Shown one piece after another: positions 8,060 to 14,189 of a stretch of DNA of 64,000 bases. This DNA is from Pseudomonadota bacterium (GTDB taxonomy: Bacteria; Desulfobacterota; Desulfobacteria; Desulfobacterales; RPRI01). The stretch is from the NCBI GenBank assembly GCA_018817425.1, contig JAHITX010000079.1, positions 124,001 to 188,000 of the forward strand, written 5' to 3'. The number at the start of each line of letters is the position of its first letter. The first letter of the stretch is position 1. A program made the position numbers and the translations under genes. The notes beneath the pieces were generated by a model. The model was given only the letters and a program-made list of their open reading frames with translations, made no database searches and was not told the DNA's origin.

Positions 8060-8341
8060 ATGACTACCATTTTAAAAACCGATAATAATCATATAAGCTC
8101 TATCATCGCTTTTGACGGCAATCTATTGTTGAGCATTGAGGATGCCTGCAAGGTATCGGATATAAGCCTTGATTATGCCATATCGGCTCTTATTTGCGAT
8201 AACCATGAGATCCGGACATTGAACGGCAATAAATATACAGATGAGGCTGGTATAAAGATTCTTAAAAAAACAAAACACCTTTTCATGAGATCCGGAAATC
8301 CGGCAAACAATGCAATTCAACTATGTTCCGGAATGAAATAA
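8060..8341 (+). CDS. Small hypothetical protein, possibly HTH
   Basis: A 93-residue protein; AAAGGAG lies about 15 bases before the ATG. Residues 25-60 (LLSIEDACKVSDISLDYAISALI) have a helix-turn-helix-like periodicity, so a small DNA-binding role is possible, but I recognise no family. It would be expressed from the palindrome-controlled promoter at 7732 if transcription passes the hairpin. The leader (7966-8031) contains GCCGTGGA/TCCACGGT, another potential hairpin. Confidence 0.4.
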   Translation: MTTILKTDNNHISSIIAFDGNLLLSIEDACKVSDISLDYAISALICDNHEIRTLNGNKYTDEAGIKILKKTKHLFMRSGNPANNAIQLCSGMK

Positions 8342-8344
8342 ACA

Positions 8345-8536
8345 ATGGTTAGGGGAAAAAAGAATCAGTTGGGTAAAATGATGTCGGAAAGTAATGAGCG
8401 GATGGAAAAGGCAAAAAAGATAGAAGATGTTAAAGGCCTTGAATTACAGCAAAAAGAATTTGAGTTACAAATTAACTTATTGAATTTAATAATTCAATAT
8501 ATACTACTTCCCGATTTTCTAAAAGAAAGCAATTAA
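8345..8536 (+). CDS. Small coiled-coil hypothetical protein
   Basis: A 63-residue protein starting three bases after the previous stop, with a lysine/glutamate-rich coiled-coil stretch (residues 10-45) and a hydrophobic C-terminal helix (INLLNLIIQYILLP). No strong ribosome site; translational coupling is assumed. Unknown function. Confidence 0.35.
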   Translation: MVRGKKNQLGKMMSESNERMEKAKKIEDVKGLELQQKEFELQINLLNLIIQYILLPDFLKESN

Positions 8537-8849
8537 AACATACTTAAGAAAAAAGCTCAATATGAAAAAAACAGAAAGCGCATGCGGCCGGAAGGAAAAA
8601 ACCGGTAACTGATAGAAGCAAAACAATATTGGTTTTGAATATCAAACAACAACGAAAGATTAAGGAGGTATCCAATAAATGACGGTCTCGTAAAAAGTCG
8701 GAAAATCAAAAAATCGTCTTTATAACATACTGTAATTATTAAGTGCGATTTTCAATAAATTGCCATTTTTGAACTTTTTACGAATTCATCAATAAATCAA
8801 AGGCCGCACAATTACTAAAAGCACAGACAACCAGGAGAGAGGCAAAAAA
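8537..8849. other. 313-base gap: orphan ribosome site and one terminal-inverted-repeat element
   Basis: No gene is convincing. A very strong ribosome site (TAAGGAGG at 8661-8668) with an ATG at 8679 leads after three codons into the repeat element at 8688-8783, where the frame stops at once; the original gene start seems to have been cut off. The 14-mer GGAGGTATCCAATA here is also found at 3803. Confidence 0.4.
8688..8783. repeat. Short element with terminal inverted repeats (MITE-like)
   Basis: TCGTAAAAAGT at 8688-8698 is matched by its exact inverse ending at 8783 (ACTTTTTACGA), giving a roughly 96-base AT-rich element without coding capacity. Inverted-repeat-bounded sequences with 'TCGTAAAAAGTC' ends are, to my memory, common in Desulfobacterota genomes; only one copy is in the window, so mobility is inferred from the ends only. 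Confidence 0.4.
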
Positions 8850-9164
8850 ATGCAAAAATCAAATATGCTATATATGAAAATGGAATTATTAAGCACGAGA
8901 TTATTATTACTTGGTTGTGATTTTATTAAGTTATCTCATGACCCTTCTCTTCCATCATGCCTCTATGAAAAAGTTAGAGGTATGATGGAAAAATACGAAT
9001 ATATTGAAAAAATTTTTTGGCAAATAATAGATATACCAAATGAAAAATTTTCAGAACGTGTAATTAGTTTAGAAAGAAGTTTTGATAATCATAAGAAGCG
9101 AAAGAGTGACTGCCTGGGCAATGTTAAAAATAATAATATTATTAAATTCCCAAAGAGAAAGTGA
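8850..9164 (+). CDS. Small hypothetical protein with internal hairpin in its message
   Basis: A 104-residue protein preceded by CCAGGAGAGAGG. It has a hydrophobic/leucine-rich N-terminal third and a basic C-terminus ending in 'NNIIKFPKRK'. No family recognised. The coding DNA holds a long inverted repeat (8950-8965 with 8975-8990, 15 of 16 pairs), which is unusual inside a gene and could act on the message. Confidence 0.4.
   Translation: MQKSNMLYMKMELLSTRLLLLGCDFIKLSHDPSLPSCLYEKVRGMMEKYEYIEKIFWQIIDIPNEKFSERVISLERSFDNHKKRKSDCLGNVKNNNIIKFPKRK
8950..8990 (+). other. Strong hairpin inside a coding region
   Basis: TTCCATCATGCCTCTA (8950-8965) and TAGAGGTATGATGGAA (8975-8990) are inverse complements at 15 of 16 positions with a nine-base loop. 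No T-run follows, so it is not a classical terminator; the palindrome may be a protein-binding site or a translation block. Confidence 0.45.
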
Positions 9165-9217
9165 GACATTAATAAATAAGAAAATATACTATTTTATTAT
9201 TGGGAGGATAAAATATA

Positions 9218-9517
9218 ATGAGGCTTTGTAACTCAATACCAGGAAAAGAAGGTTTTGATATGGAAGATCTAAACAGTTGGGGTCTATATAATATCAAAAA
9301 ATTAATTGAGCTAATGAATGAAACATTAGCTGAGAAACCATTTATTAATGATAGCATTGGTCCGAAAGGGAAAGAGCGGCTTGAATGGATATGTTTTTGC
9401 TTGGATGACAAGATTGAAGAAATAGAGGAATGTTTCATACGTTATCTTAATTATGTTAATGATCTTGAGGATAAATTAAAGGTTCTTGAAAATAAGAATA
9501 AAGCGGTTCTGGAATAA
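9218..9517 (+). CDS. Small acidic hypothetical protein
   Basis: A 99-residue acidic helical protein with a good ribosome site (GGGAGGAT nine bases before the ATG). It contains 'SIGPKGKERLEWICFCLDDKIEEIEECF' in the middle and a coiled-coil-like C-terminus. Family not recognised. It is the last + strand gene of the element before the bidirectional terminator and hicBA. Confidence 0.45.
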   Translation: MRLCNSIPGKEGFDMEDLNSWGLYNIKKLIELMNETLAEKPFINDSIGPKGKERLEWICFCLDDKIEEIEECFIRYLNYVNDLEDKLKVLENKNKAVLE

Positions 9518-9521
9518 AAAC

Positions 9522-9595
9522 AAAGGCTGCTGGTACCAGTGGAAAACTCTTTTCTTGATTAGTTTTATTCCATCCTTCACCACAGCCTTTTTTTT
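9522..9595. terminator. Bidirectional terminator between convergent genes
   Basis: AAAGGCTG (9522-9529) pairs with CAGCCTTT (9583-9590) around a loop that contains a further small palindrome (CTGGTACCAG). The right arm runs into a T-tract on the + strand and the left arm is preceded by an A-tract (T-tract on the - strand), so it can stop both the gene ending at 9517 and hicA. Confidence 0.6.
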
Positions 9596-9608
9596 AAAAA
9601 AATAAATA

Positions 9609-9815
9609 TCACAACTCATTTTCATCAATCCCGGCAACTTTCATAAAGTGCCTCAATAAACCTATCTTAAGCGGATTATTCCCATGTATGGGTACGGAAA
9701 TCCTAACCGGCTTTCCTTCTTTTACATAAACATGATGACTTCCTTTTGTTCGCCGTAATTCCCAACCTTTCTTCTCAAGTAGTTTTGCAAAATCCTTTCC
9801 TGAAACGGCTTTCAA
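9609..9815 (-). CDS. hicA: HicA-family mRNA interferase toxin
   Basis: A 68-residue protein of the HicA/YcfA double-stranded-RNA-binding-like fold. It has the family pattern '[23 protein letters not shown]', where the histidine in GSHHVY is the catalytic residue, followed by '[17 protein letters not shown]'. HicA cleaves mRNA and is neutralised by HicB. Start is a TTG that overlaps the hicB stop by four bases, so the pair is translationally coupled with the antitoxin first, which is the less common order for the type. Confidence 0.88.
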   Translation of the reverse strand: MKAVSGKDFAKLLEKKGWELRRTKGSHHVYVKEGKPVRISVPIHGNNPLKIGLLRHFMKVAGIDENEL

Positions 9816-10015
9816 ACTGCTATCTCCATAACCTTATCTTTCCCTGTCAATTTGATAGCCTCGATATCCACAGACAAGCAAGCTTCCACGGCCTCATAAA
9901 TGTTTTCCAGGAGTTCGTCAAAAGTATCTCCCTGTGTGGCACATCCGGGAATAGAAGGGACTTCGGCCCAAAAGCCACCCTCTTCCGCTTCATGAATAAT
10001 TGTTTTTAGTTTCAT
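9812..10015 (-). CDS. hicB: HicB-family antitoxin
   Basis: A 67-residue protein with the degenerate RNase-H-like HicB fold: '[36 protein letters not shown]'-type pattern with the conserved 'PxxPGCxTxGDTxxEAxxNxxEAI' logic. It is short and lacks a C-terminal DNA-binding domain, so autoregulation may need another protein. The ATG has GAGGTGC just upstream. TTGACA at 10066-10071 on this strand is a candidate -35. It sits next to tRNA-Arg at the probable edge of the mobile element, a frequent place for stabilising toxin-antitoxin pairs. Confidence 0.87.
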   Translation of the reverse strand: MKLKTIIHEAEEGGFWAEVPSIPGCATQGDTFDELLENIYEAVEACLSVDIEAIKLTGKDKVMEIAV

Positions 10016-10152
10016 TATAGCACCTCATGTTTTTTTATATATACAAGTTAAGAGGAGTAAATCAAATTTGTCAAGAAATATGAAAAAGGTAGCTATGGGG
10101 TATCAATCAAAAATCAGATAAAAATAAAATTGTTTTAACATCCTGTATTTAT

Positions 10153-10228
10153 TGGTACCCCCGGCAGGAATCGGACCTGCGGCCAATGGATTAGGAATCC
10201 ATTGCTCTATCCACTGAGCTACGGGGGC
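10153..10228 (-). tRNA. tRNA-Arg, anticodon CCU
   Basis: On the - strand the 76-base sequence folds as a full tRNA: acceptor GCCCCCG/CGGGGGT, D-arm with GCTCAGTGGATAGAGC, anticodon stem ATGGA/TCCAT with loop TTCCTAA (anticodon CCT), T-arm GCAGG-TCCGATT-CCTGC, and an encoded CCA end. The anticodon reads AGG. Its 3' end points at the phage-like region, the orientation expected if an element integrated into the tRNA 3' end. Confidence 0.95.
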
Positions 10229-10433
10229 ATTAAATAAAGTGTGAGTATAAATTTATATGTTGCCTACCAGATAAAAAAAATAATTTCAATAGTTAAAAGT
10301 CTATGAATTATAAAATTTTCATTAATATTTATCTGTTTTCAAGCTTACTTTATAATAAAGGAGCGTCAGAAAAATAAAACGGTATATCTGCACATCCAAA
10401 AACGAATGCTGACAAGAGAATTGTTACAAGTGT
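10229..10433. other. AT-rich spacer between tRNA-Arg and the first repeat copy
   Basis: About 205 bases with no gene, hairpin or promoter that I can defend. It must hold the promoter of the tRNA on the - strand, but no -35/-10 pair with normal spacing is obvious. Confidence 0.3.
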
Positions 10434-10576
10434 GAGCCAGTTTCAAAACGCCCCATTTTGGCCGATCTTAAGCGTTGGGCTCAAATTTTAATCCTCGAAA
10501 TACCCAATGTATTCCTGTGGTTAAAATTTTATCCCGCCTTGAGCTTGACCAAACTGAAACGTTTTGAAAGTGGCTC
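10434..10576 (+). repeat. 142-bp inverted-repeat-bounded element, copy 1
   Basis: One of three copies in the window (others at 43572-43713, inverted, and 57319-57460). The ends are imperfect terminal inverted repeats (GAGCCAGTTTCAAAACG and CGTTTTGAAAGTGGCTC). The interior holds 'CCCCATTTTGGCCGATCT', 'GTTGGGCTCAAATTTTAATC' and 'CCGCCTTGAGCTTGACC', conserved among copies. It has no gene; spurious open frames across it should not be annotated. It behaves like a non-autonomous mobile or REP-like unit. Confidence 0.75.
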
Positions 10577-10626
10577 GCGTGGTTTTGATATTCATCTTAC
10601 GGCCTCCCCTGAAACTGTAACTGTTG

Positions 10627-10893
10627 CTAACACGCCCAAATAGTATCATAGCCAGTCTTCCTGGATGAAAACATCAACCAGAGCAGTGCGCCAGGAGCTT
10701 TGGAAAGTGCATCAGCATAGGCACGCTCTGTACGAGAATTATACAATATTGGGAAAAATAACTGAAAGATCGTTCCGCGGGCCTTACCGTCAACCCGTCC
10801 CAGTTTCTCCATGTTTTCAGAAGATTTTGGGACAATCAATGTTCTTTGGGATGCACAACCCACTGTGAAGGGTAGGGCAGGAATAGTTATTGT
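10627..10893 (-). pseudogene. Truncated small lipoprotein remnant
   Basis: The - strand reads 'PALPFTVGCAS', a degraded lipobox-like end of a signal peptide, then 'GRVDGKARGTIFQLFFP', 'RTERAYADALSKAPGALL'. The pattern of a cysteine, a 'GKxxGxxxG' turn, 'R.xRAYxxALxKAPGAxxL' is one I associate with small exported lipoproteins of deltaproteobacteria. Here the signal peptide lacks its start (a stop lies 15 codons upstream of the cysteine) and the C-terminus breaks off at a TAG, 50 bases from the repeat copy at 10434-10576. I read it as a broken gene, moderately sure. Confidence 0.35.
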
Positions 10894-11067
10894 TTAGCTG
10901 TCATCATTAAGATTTTCTATAAATTACACCTATAAATATTAGCACTATCTATTTGACATGCAGATGATATCGGTGAGAGGGATATCATAAGTATAGTATA
11001 TTTGAAAAGTATTACCCTTTGCGAAATTTATTAAAAAACCATGCTTTTGGGGCTAAAGGAGTGAAAA

Positions 11068-12345
11068 ATGAGCGAAGATTACCGTGATATGTGGAAGAAT
11101 CTGGGGCTTGATCTTGATGCCCATGATATGTTGCTTGGGGTTTTGGGAAAAGCGTATCGTGATATTTATGCAGCGCAAAAAAACCGGCCTCAAAATATGG
11201 GGTATTTCGATTTTGTTATGAGTGAAGTACATGGTTTGCGGATAAAAGAGCTTTTGGATGAAAAAGAAGCCGGGCGAAAAATCATCGGATCATACTGTGT
11301 ATTTGTGCCGGAAGAAATTGTATTAGCTGCCAATGCCACTCTGGTAGGGCTTTGCTCCGGTGCTGACTTTGCAATGGAAGAAGTGGAAAAATATTTGCCG
11401 AGAAATACTTGCGCACTTATTAAATCCGCATTCGGGTTTAAGCTCGGCAAGGTCTGTCCATATCTGGAAAGCGCCGATATGGTTGTTGGCGAAAACACCT
11501 GTGACGGTAAAAAGAAAGCATATGAATCATTAAGCTCTCTTGTTGAAAACCTTTATGTAATGGATTTGCCCCAGATGAAATCAGTGCAGGGCAGGGCGCT
11601 TTTAAAAGCTGAATACTACCGGTTTAAAGCAGCTGTTGAAAATCTTACAGGAGTATCCATTACCACAGAATCCTTGCAACAGGCTATTCGGACTGTAAAT
11701 GCCAAAAGAAGCGCCATACATCGGCTTTTGGCTCTGCGCAAAGCCGATCCGGCGCCCATATCCGGATTGGATGCGCTTTTGGCAAACCAGGTTTCTTTCT
11801 ATGATAATCCAGCTCGGTTTACTCAGTCTGTCAATAAGATCTGTGATGAATTGGAAGTCAGAATCAAAGAGAATAAAGGTGTTTTCCCGAAAAAGACCCC
11901 CCGTATTCTTGTTTCAGGATGTCCACAGGCTGTGCCCAACTGGAAGCTTTCCTCTATAGTGGAAACCTCAGGCGCTGTTATTGTGGGAGAAGAATCCTGT
12001 GTTGGTGAAAGAGGTGTGCGCAATCTGACGGATGAATCCGGTAAAACGGTTGACGAAATGATTGAAGACATTGTGGATCGCTATTACAAAATCGATTGCG
12101 CAGTTTTTTCGCCGAATAAAGAACGCCTGGATCATATCCGGGAAATGGTAGCTACACACAAGGCGGACGGGGTGGTCCTCTACGGTTTGCAATTTTGCCA
12201 GCCATATATCATGGAATCCATGCCTATTGAAAAAGTTCTTGAAAATGACAACATTCCGGTACTCAGTATAGAAACCGATTACAGTATGGAGGATGCAGGG
12301 CAGTTAAAAACAAGGATTGAAGCTTTTCTTGAAATGTTAGGTTAA
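11068..12345 (+). CDS. Double-cubane-cluster anaerobic reductase (2-hydroxyacyl-CoA dehydratase-like)
   Basis: A 425-residue protein of the HgdB/FldB-like family (2-hydroxyglutaryl-CoA dehydratase D-component), most like the double-cubane-cluster proteins (YjiM type). Cysteines fall in the expected places: GSYC near 75, GLCSGAD near 95, NTC near 113, GKVCP near 130, GENTCDGKKK near 144, and later SGCP near 296 and ESCVGERG near 316. Such proteins carry a [Fe8S9]-type double cubane and perform ATP-dependent low-potential reductions when paired with an ASKHA-type activator. Only a stub of that activator remains just downstream (12358). Ribosome site AAAGGAG is good. Physiological substrate is unknown. 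Confidence 0.8.
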   Translation: MSEDYRDMWKNLGLDLDAHDMLLGVLGKAYRDIYAAQKNRPQNMGYFDFVMSEVHGLRIKELLDEKEAGRKIIGSYCVFVPEEIVLAANATLVGLCSGADFAMEEVEKYLPRNTCALIKSAFGFKLGKVCPYLESADMVVGENTCDGKKKAYESLSSLVENLYVMDLPQMKSVQGRALLKAEYYRFKAAVENLTGVSITTESLQQAIRTVNAKRSAIHRLLALRKADPAPISGLDALLANQVSFYDNPARFTQSVNKICDELEVRIKENKGVFPKKTPRILVSGCPQAVPNWKLSSIVETSGAVIVGEESCVGERGVRNLTDESGKTVDEMIEDIVDRYYKIDCAVFSPNKERLDHIREMVATHKADGVVLYGLQFCQPYIMESMPIEKVLENDNIPVLSIETDYSMEDAGQLKTRIEAFLEMLG

Positions 12346-12357
12346 AATACTATAATA

Positions 12358-12435
12358 TGTTATGCAGGAATTGATATCGGATTTCGTACAATAGAACTTG
12401 TAGTTAATGAGTTATTATGCCCTTTTACTGGCTAA
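12358..12435 (+). pseudogene. N-terminal stub of the dehydratase activator (YjiL/HgdC-type ATPase)
   Basis: Thirteen bases after the reductase, the frame reads CYAGIDIGFRTIELVVNELL and stops at TAA after six more residues. 'GIDIGSRT.ELV' is the phosphate-1 motif that opens the ASKHA-ATPase activators of 2-hydroxyacyl-CoA dehydratases, normally about 250 residues. No ATG precedes it and nothing further of the protein is found before selD, so this is a deletion remnant. Confidence 0.6.
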
Positions 12436-12504
12436 TATTATTTGAAGTGTGTTATGATTGCGATCAAACTGGAATAATGCAGGGCTCTTAAAGGAGATAT
12501 TTGA

Positions 12505-13554
12505 TTGGAAGACAAAAAGAAATTACGTCTTACTGAAACGGTTACAGGCGCTGGTTGAGCGTCTAAACTTGCGCCAGGGGACCTGGACAGAGCATTGTGC
12601 GGAATGGTGTTTCCAACAAACGAAAATGTTTTGGTAGGCTTGGACCGGGCAGATGATGCTGGTGTTTACAAAGTTTCAGATGATCTGGCGTTAATCCAGA
12701 CAGTGGACTTTTTTACACCTATTGTAGATGATCCTTACTGGTTTGGTCAAATTGCTGCTGCCAATGCTCTTAGTGATGTTTATGCTATGGGTGGAACACC
12801 TAAAACAGCCATGAACCTGGTCGGCTTTCCGATCAAGACCATGGATATAGATGTTCTGCGTCAAATAATCCAGGGCGGCCTTGATAAGCTTACGGAAGCA
12901 GGTACAGTACTTGTTGGCGGTCACAGTATTGAGGATAAGGAATTAAAATACGGCTTATCAGTCATGGGATTTGTGCATCCCAAGCGGGTGCTTACAAAGA
13001 ATAATCTGAAAGCAGGAGACTGTTTGATTCTGACAAAGCCTCTTGGTACAGGCATTATAAATACTGCCATAAAAGGTGGACTTGCATCCAACGAACTTAT
13101 TGATACTGTAACCCGGCTTATGGCAACTTTAAACCGCGATGCCGCAGAAGTTATGATGGAGTTTCCGGTTCATGCCTGTACGGATATTACCGGTTTCGGG
13201 CTTCTTGGACATATGGCTGAGATGGTGATTGGCTCGGGCCTGGGTATTCATATCCAGGCAAACAGTGTGCCGGTCTTAAAAGAAGCATTAGAATATGCCG
13301 CTATGGGAATGATACCTGGCGGAATGCATAAAAACCGGAAGTTCCGGGAGCATATAGTAGATATTTCATCTTCTGTGGATATTTTGCTTCAGGATGTTTT
13401 TTTTGATCCTCAGACATCCGGCGGTTTACTGATCTGTGTTGCTGCTGATAGCGCCAAAGAGCTTCTTGATCGGTTGCAAGAAAAAGGGATCTTACAAGCT
13501 GCCATGATCGGAGAAGTTACAACGGAACCTGGAGAAAAAATTAAAATTACATGA
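12505..13554 (+). CDS. selD: Selenide, water dikinase, itself a selenoprotein (Sec18)
   Basis: SelD makes selenophosphate from selenide and ATP for selenocysteine and selenouridine synthesis. The gene starts at TTG 12505 (AAGGAG eight bases upstream; the codon before it is a stop, so this is the only start), runs through an in-frame TGA at 12556-12558, and ends at 13554 (349 residues). The context TVTGAG-U-ASKLAPGDLDRAL matches the SelD glycine-rich N-terminus where Cys or Sec is the catalytic residue; other family blocks follow (DDAGVYK, DFFTPIVDDPYWFG, NALSDVYAMGG, GGHS, CTDITGFGLLGH, DPQTSGGLL). Annotating from the downstream TTG at 12595 would lose the catalytic residue. yedF follows after 21 bases. 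Confidence 0.93.
12574..12586 (+). promoter_or_regulatory. Candidate bacterial SECIS hairpin of selD
   Basis: CCAGG-GGA-CCTGG can form a five-pair hairpin beginning 16 bases after the TGA codon, the spacing expected for a bacterial SelB-binding element. It is inside the coding sequence (residues 24-28). Assigned by position and pairing only. Confidence 0.55.
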
Positions 13555-13575
13555 AGAAATTGTGAGGGAGAATCA

Positions 13576-14169
13576 ATGAAAAAAGAAATAGATGCCCGCG
13601 GCCTTTCCTGCCCGGCACCGGTACTTCAAACCAAAGCCGCTATAGAAACCGAAGGTGTAAAAGAAATTGAGGTTATGGTTGATAATGAAGCAGCCAGTCA
13701 GAATGTAAGCAGATTTTTGGAAAATCAGGGTTTTAAAACCTTTGTTAAGCAAAAAGATACGGATTTTATTGTAGCCGGAACCAGTGAAGAACAAAAGTTG
13801 CCGAAAAAAGAAAAACAATCCGGGAGCAGTGAAAAAAAAATAATGGTTATGGTGGCAACAGACAGAATGGGTTATGGAGATGACGAACTTGGTAAAAAAC
13901 TTGTTGTAAATTTTATCAAGACCTTAAAAGAGATGGGTAAAGAGCTTTGGAGGCTTGTATTTGTAAACAATGGAGTAAAACTGACTATAGATGGATCAGC
14001 TGCTCTTAACGCATTAAAAGAGCTGGAAGAAAGCGGCATTACTATACTTGTGTGTGGGACATGTCTTGATCATTTCAAGCTGCTTGAAAAAAAGAAAGTT
14101 GGTGAGACTACCAACATGCTTGATATAGTTACAGCTATGCAATTAGCAGATAAGGTGATTAATATTTGA
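13576..14169 (+). CDS. yedF: Selenium-metabolism sulfurtransferase-like protein YedF
   Basis: A 197-residue two-domain protein. Residues 1-70 are a TusA/SirA-like domain with the active CPxP cysteine (DARGLSCPAPVLQTK). Residues 90-195 are a DsrE-like domain (MVMVATDRMGYGDDELGKKLVVNF ... LVCGTCLDHF) with its own conserved cysteines. This fusion is the YedF type found next to selD in many selenium-using anaerobes and is thought to handle or deliver reduced selenium. Ribosome site GAGGGAG. It is the last gene of the DCCP-selD-yedF run and converges with the KamA-type gene 20 bases away. Confidence 0.88.
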   Translation: MKKEIDARGLSCPAPVLQTKAAIETEGVKEIEVMVDNEAASQNVSRFLENQGFKTFVKQKDTDFIVAGTSEEQKLPKKEKQSGSSEKKIMVMVATDRMGYGDDELGKKLVVNFIKTLKEMGKELWRLVFVNNGVKLTIDGSAALNALKELEESGITILVCGTCLDHFKLLEKKKVGETTNMLDIVTAMQLADKVINI

Positions 14170-14189
14170 TGGACTTGTGAAAAGACCGG

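Noticed and set aside
10458-10643. Short open frames across the three 142-bp elements (also 43581-43793 and 57269-57451)
   Set aside because: They resemble each other only because they are read from the same repeat; they have different starts and no ribosome sites.
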